Positions 1 through 9,871 of a DNA stretch of 64,000 nt are shown here, one piece after another. A model generated the notes under the pieces. That model was not told the origin of the DNA and searched no databases. It saw only the letters and a list, made by a program, of their open reading frames with translations. Numbering within the stretch: position 1 is the first letter of the stretch; each line of letters begins with the position of its first letter. Both the position numbers and the translations under genes were made by a program. Source of the stretch: Rhodovulum sulfidophilum DSM 1374 (GTDB lineage Bacteria; Pseudomonadota; Alphaproteobacteria; Rhodobacterales; Rhodobacteraceae); assembly GCF_001633165.1 (NCBI RefSeq), contig NZ_CP015418.1, positions 3,410,001 to 3,474,000 on the forward strand, in the 5' to 3' direction.

Positions 1-1
1 C

Positions 2-586
2 GTGGTCGAGAAGGGCACGCCGGGGCTCGTGCCCGGCCGGGTCGAGCAGACCATGGGTCTGAAGGGCGGCCATGTCTGGGAGCTCGATCTCGACGTGACC
101 GTGCCCGATGCCAACCGCGTCGGCCCCGAGGGCTCTGGCTTCAAGACCGCGATGAAGGTGCTCGACAACGGCCGGACCGAGGTCGCGGCCATGGCCGTGG
201 GCATCGCCCGCGCGGCCCTGTCCGAGGCCCGCGACTGGGCCAAATCCCGCATCATCGGCGGCGAGCCGCTCGCCAACCGGCAGGGCATCCAGTGGATGCT
301 GGCCGACATGGCGACAGAGCTGTCCGCCGCCGAGCTTCTGGGCCACGAGGCCGCGCGGCAACGACAGGCGGGGCTGCGCTTCACCACCGCCGCCTCGAAA
401 GCCAAGCTCTACGCCTCCGAGGCCGCGGGCCGGATCGCCGATACCGCGCTCCAGATCCATGGCGGCTACGGCTTCACCCACGATTTCCCGCTCGAACGCC
501 ATGCCCGCGACCTGCGCATCATGCGCATCTACGAGGGCTCGTCCGAGATCCAGCGCAACATCATTGCCGGCCGTCTTCTGGCCTGA
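2..586 (+). CDS. acyl-CoA dehydrogenase, C-terminal part (5' end outside window)
   Basis: This is the C-terminal 194 residues of an acyl-CoA dehydrogenase, a flavoenzyme that makes the alpha,beta double bond in acyl-CoA thioesters. The helical C-terminal domain is intact: QIHGGYGF (FAD contact) is followed by the end motif IYEGSSEIQRNIIAGRLL, which carries the family's catalytic glutamate region. The GTG at position 2 lies inside a conserved stretch and is not the start; the N-terminal and middle domains lie upstream of the window. It ends 21 nt before hutU on the same strand, so the two could be co-transcribed. Its substrate cannot be told from this fragment. Confidence 0.9.
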   Translation: MVEKGTPGLVPGRVEQTMGLKGGHVWELDLDVTVPDANRVGPEGSGFKTAMKVLDNGRTEVAAMAVGIARAALSEARDWAKSRIIGGEPLANRQGIQWMLADMATELSAAELLGHEAARQRQAGLRFTTAASKAKLYASEAAGRIADTALQIHGGYGFTHDFPLERHARDLRIMRIYEGSSEIQRNIIAGRLLA

Positions 587-607
587 GCTTCCGAAAGGAC
601 CCGATCC

Positions 608-2302
608 ATGACCGATCCGCGCCACAACACCCGTGACATCTTTCCGCCGACGGGCCCCGAGATCACCGCGAAAAGCTGGCAGACCGAGGCGCCGATGCGG
701 ATGCTGATGAACAACCTGCATCCCGACGTGGCCGAGAACCCGCATGAGCTGGTCGTCTATGGCGGCATCGGCCGCGCGGCGCGCACCTGGCAGGATTTCG
801 ACCTGATGGTCGAGACGCTGAAAACGCTTGAGGACGACCAGACCATGCTGGTGCAGTCTGGCAAGCCCGTGGGCGTCTTCCGCACCCATCGCGACGCCCC
901 GCGCGTGCTGATCGCCAATTCGAACCTCGTGCCGCACTGGGCCACCTGGGAGCATTTCAACGAGCTCGACCGCAAGGGCCTGGCGATGTACGGCCAGATG
1001 ACCGCCGGGTCCTGGATCTATATCGGCGCGCAGGGCATCGTGCAGGGCACCTACGAGACCTTCGCCGAGGCCGGGCGTCAGCATTATGACGGCAATCTCA
1101 GGGGCAAATGGATCCTGACCGGCGGCCTTGGCGGCATGGGCGGCGCGCAGCCGCTGGCCGCGGTGATGGCGGGCGCCTGCTGCCTGGCGGTGGAATGCGA
1201 CGAGGATCACGCGGACTTCCGCATCCGCACCCGCTATTGCGACGAGAAGACCCACAGCCTCGACGAGGCGCTGGCGATGATCGGGCGCTGGACCGAGGCC
1301 GGAGAGGCCAAGTCGGTCGCGCTGATCGGAAATGCCGCCGATGTCTTCCCCGAGATCCTGCGCCGGATGCAGGCGGGCGAGCCGCTGCCGAACGGGCGGC
1401 CCGACATCGTCACCGACCAGACCTCGGCCCATGACCCGTTCCACGGCTATCTGCCGAAAGGCTGGACCGTGGCCGAGTGGCGCGCCCGGCAGGAGAGCGA
1501 CCCCAAGGGCGTCGCGACGGCCGCCCGGGCCAGCATGAAGGACCATGTCGCGGCGATGGTGGGCTTCTGGAATGCGGGCATCCCGACCCTCGATTACGGC
1601 AACAACATCCGCCAGATGGCGCTGGAAGAGGGGCTCGAGGATGCCTTCGCCTTCCCGGGCTTCGTGCCGGCCTATATCCGCCCGCTGTTCTGCCGGGGCG
1701 TGGGGCCGTTCCGCTGGGCCGCCCTTTCGGGCGATCCCGAGGACATCTACAAGACCGACGCGAAGATGAAGGAGCTGTTCCCCGAGAATGCCGGGCTGCA
1801 TCGCTGGCTCGACATGGCGCGCGAGCGCATCGCCTTCCAGGGCCTGCCCGCGCGGATCATGTGGATCGGGCTGGGCGAGCGCCACCGGGCCGGGCTTGCG
1901 ATCAACGAGATGGTGCGCAACGGCGAGCTGAAGGCCCCCGTCGTGATCGGCCGCGACCATCTGGACAGCGGCTCGGTCGCCTCGCCCAACCGCGAAACCG
2001 AGGCGATGAAGGACGGCTCGGACGCGGTCAGCGACTGGCCGCTGCTGAACGCGCTGCTCAACACCGCCTCGGGCGCGACCTGGGTGTCGCTGCATCATGG
2101 CGGCGGCGTCGGCATGGGGTTCAGCCAGCATGCCGGCATGGTGATCTGCTGCGACGGGTCCGAAGAGGCCGACCGCAGGCTCGAACGCGTGCTCTGGAAC
2201 GACCCGGCCACCGGCGTCATGCGCCATGCCGATGCGGGCTACGAGATCGCGCGCGACTGTGCCCGCGAATACGGGCTGACCCTGCCGGGCATCCTGAAAT
2301 GA
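608..2302 (+). CDS. hutU: urocanate hydratase (urocanase)
   Basis: Urocanase converts urocanate to 4-imidazolone-5-propionate, the second step of histidine degradation, in the cytoplasm with tightly bound NAD+. The 564-aa product has the usual length. Family blocks seen include [11 protein letters not shown] near the start, the glycine-rich [13 protein letters not shown] (NAD region), [16 protein letters not shown] with the conserved cysteine, and [17 protein letters not shown]. The ATG at 608 follows a GAAAGGA ribosome site. hutD overlaps its stop codon by ATGA. hutH, hutI and hutC are not in the window and may lie upstream of position 1. Confidence 0.97.
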   Translation: MTDPRHNTRDIFPPTGPEITAKSWQTEAPMRMLMNNLHPDVAENPHELVVYGGIGRAARTWQDFDLMVETLKTLEDDQTMLVQSGKPVGVFRTHRDAPRVLIANSNLVPHWATWEHFNELDRKGLAMYGQMTAGSWIYIGAQGIVQGTYETFAEAGRQHYDGNLRGKWILTGGLGGMGGAQPLAAVMAGACCLAVECDEDHADFRIRTRYCDEKTHSLDEALAMIGRWTEAGEAKSVALIGNAADVFPEILRRMQAGEPLPNGRPDIVTDQTSAHDPFHGYLPKGWTVAEWRARQESDPKGVATAARASMKDHVAAMVGFWNAGIPTLDYGNNIRQMALEEGLEDAFAFPGFVPAYIRPLFCRGVGPFRWAALSGDPEDIYKTDAKMKELFPENAGLHRWLDMARERIAFQGLPARIMWIGLGERHRAGLAINEMVRNGELKAPVVIGRDHLDSGSVASPNRETEAMKDGSDAVSDWPLLNALLNTASGATWVSLHHGGGVGMGFSQHAGMVICCDGSEEADRRLERVLWNDPATGVMRHADAGYEIARDCAREYGLTLPGILK

Positions 2303-2847
2303 GGCCTATCCGCCGCAACGATCTGGAGCCCCGGCCCTGGAAGAACGGCGGCGGGCTGACCTGGGAGCTTGCCGCCTTCCCAGAAGGCGCGGGCTTTTCC
2401 GACATGCTGTGGCGGATCAGCCTGGCCGAGGTTGGCTCGGACGGCCCGTTCTCGGCCTTTCCCGGCATCGACCGCACCCTGACGGTGCTGGCGGGCCGGG
2501 GCATGATCCTCGATTTCGGGGCCGGAGAGGTCAAGCTGGGCGAAGACTCGGCCCCCCTCTCCTTCCCCGGCGAAGCCCCGGTGACGGCCCGGCTGAGCGC
2601 GGGCGCGATCCTCGACATCAACGTCATGACCCGGCGCGGCCGGGCCGCTCATGCGGTCCATGCCCTTTCGGCAGGCGAACCGGCCCCGCGCGACACCAGG
2701 GTGCTGGTCGCGCGGCAAAACCCGGTCACCGCCGACGGTTTTGCCCTTGCACCCGGCGAGGCGCTCATGTCCGATCCGGGGCGGGACCTGGGCGGAGCGG
2801 TCGGGGACGCGCCGATGCTGGCGGTCAGCCTCCGACTTGTGCCATGA
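2299..2847 (+). CDS. hutD: HutD/Ves family protein
   Basis: A 182-aa cupin-like protein of the HutD family, often found in histidine utilisation loci and proposed to limit or sense urocanate pathway flux; the molecular role is not settled. Recognisable features are the N-terminal [20 protein letters not shown] block, the WRISLAEV segment and [16 protein letters not shown]. The start at 2299 overlaps the hutU stop (ATGA), implying translational coupling. The frame is open upstream back to 1477, but that stretch is antisense-like low-complexity coding inside hutU and is not part of the gene. Confidence 0.88.
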   Translation: MRPIRRNDLEPRPWKNGGGLTWELAAFPEGAGFSDMLWRISLAEVGSDGPFSAFPGIDRTLTVLAGRGMILDFGAGEVKLGEDSAPLSFPGEAPVTARLSAGAILDINVMTRRGRAAHAVHALSAGEPAPRDTRVLVARQNPVTADGFALAPGEALMSDPGRDLGGAVGDAPMLAVSLRLVP

Positions 2848-2961
2848 CCCGGGCATGACCCTGCCGGGACGCCGGATACACGGCGCCCGGCCCGAGATTT
2901 CCGGCGCCCTCCGGGGCGGGGCGCCGGCCGACACGACCGGCCCCGCCAACAGGAGAGAAAC

Positions 2962-3774
2962 ATGACGCTTCGTCTTTCGATGAAATCCGCGCTTTTCGGT
3001 CTCAGTGCCCTGGCGCTGAGCGCGTCGGGCGCGCTGGCCGACCAGCTGTCCGACATCCAGGCCGCCGGCAAGATCGTCGCCGCCACCGAGATGCATTACG
3101 CGCCGTTCGACATGCTGGAGAAGGGCGAATATGTCGGCTTCGACCGCGACCTCTTCGATGAGGTTGCCAAGGAGCTGGGCGTGACACCCGAATATCAGGA
3201 CCTGCCCTGGACCTCGATCCTGCCCGGTCTCGAGGTCGACAAGTTCGATTTCGTTCTGGCCCCGGTGACGATGACCGCCGAACGCGCCGAACGCTATGCC
3301 TTCACCCTGCCGATCTCGGATTCGACCGTGGCCTTCGTGCAGCGCACCGGCGGTGACATGGAAACGCCCGAAGACGCCAAGGGCAAGACCGTGGGCGTGC
3401 AGAAGGGCACCGCCCAGCAGGCCCAGCTCGAGGCCTATGCCGAGACGATCGGCGGCATCAAGATCAAGGAATACGGCACCCCCGACGAGGCCTATGCCGA
3501 CCTGATGACCCGCCGTCTCGACGCGGTGGCGGGCTCGGCGCCGCTTCTCGACTATCTCGCCAAGAGCCGGCCGGAACAGTTCTCGGTGGTCAAGCCGCCC
3601 TTCGGCAAGCCCACCTATTTCGCCTGGGTCGCGCGCCAGGGCGAGGGCGACACGCTGGTCGCCGCGATCAACGAGGCGCTGATCAAGATCCAGGAGGACG
3701 GGCGGATGGCCAAGATCCAGGAGAAATGGTTCGGCACCGCGACCGAGCTTCCGCAGGAAATGCCCGAGCTCTGA
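2962..3774 (+). CDS. amino acid ABC transporter, periplasmic substrate-binding protein
   Basis: A 270-aa solute-binding protein of the polar amino acid (PAAT, bac_solute_binding_3) family. Residues 1-26 form a signal peptide ending SGALA, and the mature part has the typical order MHYAPFD, GFDRDLFDEVAKELG, APVTMTAERA and GKTVGVQKGT. It feeds the two permeases and the ATPase that follow. A GGAGAG ribosome site precedes ATG 2962. The hutUD context suggests histidine, urocanate or a related compound as ligand. That is inference from position; the sequence does not fix the ligand. Confidence 0.92.
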   Translation: MTLRLSMKSALFGLSALALSASGALADQLSDIQAAGKIVAATEMHYAPFDMLEKGEYVGFDRDLFDEVAKELGVTPEYQDLPWTSILPGLEVDKFDFVLAPVTMTAERAERYAFTLPISDSTVAFVQRTGGDMETPEDAKGKTVGVQKGTAQQAQLEAYAETIGGIKIKEYGTPDEAYADLMTRRLDAVAGSAPLLDYLAKSRPEQFSVVKPPFGKPTYFAWVARQGEGDTLVAAINEALIKIQEDGRMAKIQEKWFGTATELPQEMPEL

Positions 3775-3781
3775 GCCGACC

Positions 3782-3825
3782 GCCTTTCCGAAGGCATAAC
3801 GCGGGCCGGACAGGTGTCGGCCCGC
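3782..3825 (+). promoter_or_regulatory. two RNA hairpins between binding-protein gene and permease genes
   Basis: GCCTT-TCCG-AAGGC (3782-3795 region) is followed by a GC-rich stem at 3801-3825 whose arms GCGGGCCG and CGGCCCGC close around ACAGGTGT, with one bulged base. No T-tract follows. Hairpins placed like this after a solute-binding gene commonly stabilise its mRNA 3' end or partly stop transcription, so the binding protein is made in excess over the membrane parts. Confidence 0.45.
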
Positions 3826-3850
3826 CCACCAGCCAGGGAGCGGTCCGCCC

Positions 3851-4498
3851 GTGTTTTCCTTTCAGACCATCGTCGAGAACCTGCCGGTGCTTCTGGGCGC
3901 CGCGCGCTACACGCTGCTGATCTCGGTCCTGGGCTGCCTGCAGGGGCTGATCCTGGGCGCGATCCTCTGTGCGGCGGCGCTGTCGAAGCGCAAGTCGCTG
4001 CGCCGCGCGGCCGGGCTCTATGTCAGCTTCTTCCGGGGCGTGCCGCTGCTGATCCAGCTGCTGGTGGCCTATTACCTGCTGCCGGTCATCGGCATCAACG
4101 TGCCGCCTCTGGCCGCCGCCGTACTGACCGTCGGGCTCTGCGCCGCGGCCTATCTGGCCGAGGTGCTGCGCGGCTCGATCAACGCCATTCCGAAGGGCCA
4201 GGCCGAGGCCGCGCTGGCCATCGGCATGAGCCCGGGCAATCTCTGGGTCAGGGTCTTGCTGCCGCAGGCGCTCAAGATCGGCCTGCCCGCCATCGTCAAC
4301 GAGCTGATCCTGCTGGTGAAGGCCAGTTCGCTGGTGACCGTCGTCGGCATCGTCGAGATCACCCGGATGAGCCAGTCGATCGCCTCCTCGACCTATCGCT
4401 ATCTCGAGATTTACCTCGCCGCCGCCTTCCTCTATCTCGCGATCAACCTGGTGATCGCCGCGGCCGGGCGGCTTCTGGAACGGAGGCTGACGGTCTGA
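3851..4498 (+). CDS. amino acid ABC transporter permease 1
   Basis: A 215-aa HisM/HisQ-type inner-membrane permease. It starts with GTG at 3851 behind CAGGGAGCG. About five hydrophobic segments are visible, and the cytoplasmic EAA loop reads AEVLRGSINAIPKGQAEAA followed by AIGMSPGNLWVRVLLPQALK. It pairs with the next permease to make the heterodimeric channel of a polar amino acid importer. Its stop overlaps the ATG of the second permease (TGATG). Confidence 0.93.
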   Translation: MFSFQTIVENLPVLLGAARYTLLISVLGCLQGLILGAILCAAALSKRKSLRRAAGLYVSFFRGVPLLIQLLVAYYLLPVIGINVPPLAAAVLTVGLCAAAYLAEVLRGSINAIPKGQAEAALAIGMSPGNLWVRVLLPQALKIGLPAIVNELILLVKASSLVTVVGIVEITRMSQSIASSTYRYLEIYLAAAFLYLAINLVIAAAGRLLERRLTV

Positions 4499-5160
4499 TG
4501 CTGGAAATGCTGCACCGCTACGGCCCCGACCTTCTGACCGGCTTCGGGCTGACGCTTCTGACCTGGGTGCTGGGCACCGCGGGCGGGCTCGTCCTGGGCT
4601 TCCTGATGGAAATGGCGCGCCGCTTCGGGCCCCGGATCTGGGTCGGCTGGCCGATCCGGGCCTATGTCGAATTCATCCGCGGCACGCCCTTCCTGGTCCA
4701 GCTTTTCGTGCTGTACTATGGCGGGCCGCTGATCGGGCTGAGGCTCGACGCGCTGCCCGCGGGCGTGCTGGGCCTGTCGCTTTACGGCGCCGCCTATTTC
4801 ACCGAGATCCTGCGCGCGGGCTTCGATGCCGTGCCCAAGGGCCAGATCGAGGCCGCCCGCGCCATCGGCCTGCCCGGGCGCACCATCGTCTGGCGCATCA
4901 TGCTGCCGGTGATGATGGTCTCGGCCCTGCCCGCGCTGGTGAATTTCGCGATCATCCTGACCAAGGAAACCGTCATCCTGTCGATGATCACCGTGCCCGA
5001 GATCATGTTCCAGACCCAGACCATGATGAGCGAGACCTTCGCCTTCGTGCTGCCGATCCTGATCCTCGCGCTGTTCTTCTGGGGCTTCGTCGAGGTGATC
5101 TCGCGGTTCGGCCGCCGCCTCGAACGCCGCTTCACCCACTATCTTCTCGAAGAAAGCTGA
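4498..5160 (+). CDS. amino acid ABC transporter permease 2
   Basis: A 220-aa PAAT-family permease starting at the ATG that overlaps the previous stop codon. It has the family motif EFIRGTPFLVQLFVLYYGGP, several hydrophobic helices and an EAA loop (AGFDAVPKGQIEAARAIGLP). It is the partner subunit of the preceding permease. The frame is open upstream to 3814, but that part overlaps permease 1 in another frame and is not coding. Confidence 0.93.
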   Translation: MLEMLHRYGPDLLTGFGLTLLTWVLGTAGGLVLGFLMEMARRFGPRIWVGWPIRAYVEFIRGTPFLVQLFVLYYGGPLIGLRLDALPAGVLGLSLYGAAYFTEILRAGFDAVPKGQIEAARAIGLPGRTIVWRIMLPVMMVSALPALVNFAIILTKETVILSMITVPEIMFQTQTMMSETFAFVLPILILALFFWGFVEVISRFGRRLERRFTHYLLEES

Positions 5161-5163
5161 CCG

Positions 5164-5964
<801 letters not shown>

Positions 5965-5974
5965 CCCCGCGCCG

Positions 5975-6901
5975 TCACCGCCCTTCGACCGCCTCCAGGA
6001 TCGCCGGGACGACACCCGGCGCCAGCGGCAGCGCGGGGTCGGTATAGGTGGCATAGGGCCGGCCCGGCAGGTCGGCCTTCAGCATATGGGTCACGCCGGG
6101 CAGGTCGGCCCGCCTCGCCTGCGGCATCGCCGCCGCCAACAGCCCGGCATCCTCTGGCTGCACCTGCATGTCGGCCCCGCCCTGCAGGATCAGCACAGGC
6201 CCGTGCCAGCCCGCGGCCACCGCCGCCGGATCATAGGCGAAAAGATCGGCCATGTAGTCCTGCAGCCCGGCCCCGAACAGCGGCCGGAGCGGCGGCGGCA
6301 AGGTCTCGGGATCGCGGCGGCCGCCCGCCTCCAGCGTCGCGACCATGGCCTCGATCTCGGGCATCAGCGGCGCGTTGCCCGGCAGCGCCCGCATCTGCTC
6401 GACCAACAGCTGCCCGACCGGGCGGCCGGGCGTGGCCATCAGGATCAGCCCGCACAGCGCCTCGGGCGGCTCCTCGGCCGCCACCAGCGCGACCAGCCCG
6501 CCCTCGGAATGGCCCGCGATCCAGACGCAGGGCGCAAGCCCGGCGGCGCGCGCCACCCAGCGGCGCAGATCCCCGGCATAGGCGGCAATGGTCACGTCAT
6601 TCGGGTCGGCGATGGCGCCCGCGCTGCCGCCGAAGCCGCGCTTGTCGATCCGGAGCGAGGCGATGCCCGCCGTCTGCAGGGCCTCGGCCAGAAGCCGGTA
6701 GCTGTCCGAGTGCAGCCCCAGCGCCGGTGCGTTGCCGTCGCGATCGACCGGCCCCGAGCCCGGCACGATCACCACCGCCGCACGCGCCCCCGGCGCCGCC
6801 AGGGCCTCAGCCTCGAGCGGGCCCGCGGGGCCCTCGATCTGCACCGGCCCGGCCAGGGCGACGGTGGGGCAGAAAAGCGAAAGAAGCGCGAAAAGGCGCA
6901 T
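5975..6901 (-). CDS. secreted alpha/beta hydrolase
   Basis: A 308-aa alpha/beta hydrolase with an N-terminal signal peptide (MRLFALLSLFCPTVALAG), so probably periplasmic. The catalytic set is visible: nucleophile serine in AGHSEGGLVAL, acid in ILQGGADMQVQPED and histidine in LPGVTHMLK; GSGPVDRDGN forms the oxyanion-side loop. The start at 6901 is chosen because AAAGGAGA sits just upstream and the signal peptide begins there; the open frame continues to 7051 without such signals. Substrate unknown. It is convergent with the ABC transporter and lies downstream of the ATPase gene. Confidence 0.88.
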   Translation of the reverse strand: MRLFALLSLFCPTVALAGPVQIEGPAGPLEAEALAAPGARAAVVIVPGSGPVDRDGNAPALGLHSDSYRLLAEALQTAGIASLRIDKRGFGGSAGAIADPNDVTIAAYAGDLRRWVARAAGLAPCVWIAGHSEGGLVALVAAEEPPEALCGLILMATPGRPVGQLLVEQMRALPGNAPLMPEIEAMVATLEAGGRRDPETLPPPLRPLFGAGLQDYMADLFAYDPAAVAAGWHGPVLILQGGADMQVQPEDAGLLAAAMPQARRADLPGVTHMLKADLPGRPYATYTDPALPLAPGVVPAILEAVEGR

Positions 6902-7061
6902 GACATGTCTCCTTTGGATCCGGGTCCCGACTTGATCCGGGCCCCGGCAGGCGCGCGCCAGCCTAGCCCTGTGGTTGACCGAATGCACGGGGCCGCGACA
7001 ACCCGGCGGGCGGGATGCGGCGCCGCGCGGTGGAGGCGCCCGCCCAGCCAACCCGGCCTTT

Positions 7062-9785
7062 TCAGGTCCCGTGCTGCCCCCTTCGGAAGGCCAGCCGCAT
7101 CTGCTTTTCGGTTTCGATCAGCGCGAAGAAGACCGCGCCGATACCCACGATCAAAAGCCCGTCCTCCAGCGGAACCGGCCTTGTGCCGAAGACCGGTTGC
7201 AGCAGCGGCAGATAGGTCACCGCGACTTGCGCCCCCGTCACCGTCAGCACGCAGGCCCAGACGATCCGCGTGCCGCGCAACCCCGTCCAGGTCAGCGAGG
7301 TGCCATGGATGTTGCGGATGAAGAAGAGATGGAAGATCTCGAGCACGACCAGCGTGTTCATCGCCATGGTCTGGGCCAGCGCCGGATCATGGCCGCGCTC
7401 GGTCGCATAGGCAAAGATACCGAAAACCGCCAGCACGAAAAGCCCCGAGACCAGCACGATATGCCAGATCAGCCCGCCAGTCAGAAGCGGCTCGGTCCGG
7501 GCCCGGGGCGGGCGGCGCATGGTGCCGGGCTCGGATGGCTCGAAGGCCAGCGCAAGGCCAAGGGTCACTGCGGTGATGAGGTTGACCCAGAGGATCTGTA
7601 CCGCCGTGATCGGCAGCATCATGCCCGCGAACAGCGCCACGACGATGGTCAGGGCCTCGCCCGCATTGGTGGGCAGGGTCCAGCTGATCACCTTCTTGAT
7701 GTTGTCATAGACCGTGCGGCCCTCGCGCACCGCCGCCGCGATCGAGGCGAAATTGTCGTCGGCCAGAACCAGCTCGGCCGCCTCGCGGGCGGCGGCGCTG
7801 CCCTTCAGGCCCATGGCGATGCCCGCATCCGCGCGCTTGAGCGCGGGCGCGTCATTCACCCCGTCGCCGGTCATCGCCACGGTCAGCCCCCGCGCCTGCA
7901 GCGCCGTCACCAGCCGCAGCTTGTGCGCCGGAGAGGTGCGGGCGAAAATGTCGGTACCGGTCGCCGCGGCAGCCAGTTCGGCATCGTCCAGCGCCTCGAC
8001 ATCGGCGCCGGTCAGCACCCGGTCGGTGTTCTTCAGCCCGATCTCGGCGGCGATGGCACGGGCTGTCGCGGCATGGTCGCCGGTGATCATCTTGACCCGG
8101 ATCCCCGCCGAATGGCAGTCGGCCACGGCCGCGATGGCCTCGGGCCGCGGCGGGTCGATCAGGCCCACCAGGCCGATCAGGCTGAGCCGCCCCGCGAGAT
8201 CGTCGTGCGAGAGCCCCTCCTGCCCGGCAGGCATGGCCCGGCGCGCCAGCGCCAGCACCCGCAGCCCGTCGGCGGCCAGCTCCTCGACCTTGCGATGCCA
8301 GTGCGCGGGGACGATGGGGACGGTGCCGCCGCCCGGCGCGATCCGGTCGGCGCAAAGCGCCAGCACCGCCTCGGGCGCGCCCTTGACCAACAGCTCGGCC
8401 CCGCCCTCCGGGGCGTCGACCAGCACCGCCATGTAGCGATGGGCCGCATCGAAGGGTATGGCGTCGCGGCGGGCTCGGTCGCGGGCGCCCTGCCCGATCT
8501 TGCCCGCAAGCGCCAGCAGCGCGCCCTCCATCGGGTCGCCCTCGACCCGCCAGACGCCGCCCTCCTCATGCAGGACCGCGTCATTGCAAAGCGCGGCCGC
8601 CCTTGCCAGCGCGGCCAGCAGTTCGGGATCGGTCGCGGCCCCGCTCCCGGCCTCGCTCCCGGGCCCGGGCGCGACATCGACCGGGCACACCTCCCCCTCG
8701 GGCGCGTAGCCCTCGCCTGCGACGGCAAGCTCGGCCTCGCCCAGCGCCAGCCGCGCCGCCATCATCTCGTTCCGGGTCAGCGTGCCGGTCTTGTCCGAGC
8801 AGATCACCGAGACCGAGCCCAGCGTCTCGATCGCGGGCAGCCGGCGGACGATGGCATTGCGCCGCGCCATCGCCTGGACCCCCACCGCCAGCGTGATCGT
8901 CAGGACCGCCGGAAGGCCCTCGGGGATGGCCGCGACCGACAGGCCGACCACCGCCATGAACAGTTCGCCAAAGGACATGTGGCCGACATAGAAGCCGTAG
9001 GCCAGCAGGCTGCCCGCCACCAGCAGGATGAAGACCGTCAGCCAGCGCGCGAACAGATCCATCTGCCGGACCAGGGGCGTCGTCAGCGTCTCGACCGAGG
9101 CCAGCATGCCGCTGATCCGCCCGATCTGGGTGGCGGGCCCGGTCGCCACCACGACGCCGCGCCCGGTGCCTGCCGCCGCCAGCGTGCCGCTGAACAGCAT
9201 CGGCAGACGCTCGGCCAGCGCCGCCTCGGGCGCCACGGCGGCCACCGCCTTCTCGACCGGGACGGATTCGCCCGTCAGGATCGCCTCTTCGACCCGCAGC
9301 CCGCGCGCCTCGATCAGCCGGAGATCGGCCGGAACCCGGTCGCCCGCCTCGATCAGCACCACATCGCCCGGCACCAGATCGGCCGCCTCGACCGTCACCC
9401 GGCGCCCGCCCCGCAGCACCGCCGAGCGCGGCGCCAGCATGTCGCGGATCGCGGCCATCGCCTGCTCGGCCCGACCCTCCTGCACGAAGCCGATCACCGC
9501 ATTTACCAGGACCACCGCCAGGATCACCCCGGTATCGACCCAGTGCTGCAGCGCGGCCGTCACCCCGGCGGCGACGATCAGCACATAGATCAGCACGTTG
9601 TGGAACTGCGCGAGGAAGCGCAGGACCGCGTTCCGGCCGGGCGGCTCGGGCAGCCGGTTGGGGCCGTGGAGGGCCAGCCTCTCGGCAGCCTCGGCAGGCG
9701 CAAGCCCGCCCGGCCCGGCCGACAGCTCGGCCAGGGTCTCCTCGGCGGTCAGGGCGTGGAAGGGTCGGTCGGAACGGTCTGGCAT
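7062..9785 (-). CDS. P-type cation-transporting ATPase (P2/HAD-IC type)
   Basis: A 907-aa cation pump of the P2 group. From the N terminus it has the cation-ATPase N domain, actuator motif LTGESVPVEK, M4 motif AAIPEGLP, phosphorylation site SDKTGTLT (Asp331), nucleotide domain KGAPEAVL, hinge MTGDGVNDAPALK and six C-terminal helices. M5 keeps the N and E of the calcium pumps (TNAGEALT), but M6 reads WVNLITAVTLG, with Ala where SERCA has the calcium ligand Asp. The transported ion is therefore uncertain (Na+, K+, Mg2+ or Ca2+). It sits beside a K+/H+ antiporter and a stress protein, which suggests ion homeostasis. Confidence 0.9.
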   Translation of the reverse strand: MPDRSDRPFHALTAEETLAELSAGPGGLAPAEAAERLALHGPNRLPEPPGRNAVLRFLAQFHNVLIYVLIVAAGVTAALQHWVDTGVILAVVLVNAVIGFVQEGRAEQAMAAIRDMLAPRSAVLRGGRRVTVEAADLVPGDVVLIEAGDRVPADLRLIEARGLRVEEAILTGESVPVEKAVAAVAPEAALAERLPMLFSGTLAAAGTGRGVVVATGPATQIGRISGMLASVETLTTPLVRQMDLFARWLTVFILLVAGSLLAYGFYVGHMSFGELFMAVVGLSVAAIPEGLPAVLTITLAVGVQAMARRNAIVRRLPAIETLGSVSVICSDKTGTLTRNEMMAARLALGEAELAVAGEGYAPEGEVCPVDVAPGPGSEAGSGAATDPELLAALARAAALCNDAVLHEEGGVWRVEGDPMEGALLALAGKIGQGARDRARRDAIPFDAAHRYMAVLVDAPEGGAELLVKGAPEAVLALCADRIAPGGGTVPIVPAHWHRKVEELAADGLRVLALARRAMPAGQEGLSHDDLAGRLSLIGLVGLIDPPRPEAIAAVADCHSAGIRVKMITGDHAATARAIAAEIGLKNTDRVLTGADVEALDDAELAAAATGTDIFARTSPAHKLRLVTALQARGLTVAMTGDGVNDAPALKRADAGIAMGLKGSAAAREAAELVLADDNFASIAAAVREGRTVYDNIKKVISWTLPTNAGEALTIVVALFAGMMLPITAVQILWVNLITAVTLGLALAFEPSEPGTMRRPPRARTEPLLTGGLIWHIVLVSGLFVLAVFGIFAYATERGHDPALAQTMAMNTLVVLEIFHLFFIRNIHGTSLTWTGLRGTRIVWACVLTVTGAQVAVTYLPLLQPVFGTRPVPLEDGLLIVGIGAVFFALIETEKQMRLAFRRGQHGT

Positions 9786-9871
9786 GGGGGTCTCCCTTGT
9801 CGATCCGGTCGGGCAGCCGCCCTCTGCGGCCGCGATACGGTCTGCCGCCCCCCGCAGGGGACGGCTGCGGC

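Noticed and set aside
1477..2298. Long open frame running from inside hutU into hutD, looking like a 456-aa protein
   Set aside because: The upstream part is Arg/Gly/Pro-rich out-of-frame reading of hutU; hutD similarity begins exactly at the ATG at 2299.
2848..2961. Direct repeat ATGACCCGGGC/ATGACCCTGCC and a GC-rich hairpin after hutD
   Set aside because: The repeat is short and imperfect, and the hairpin has no T-tract; likely chance in GC-rich DNA.
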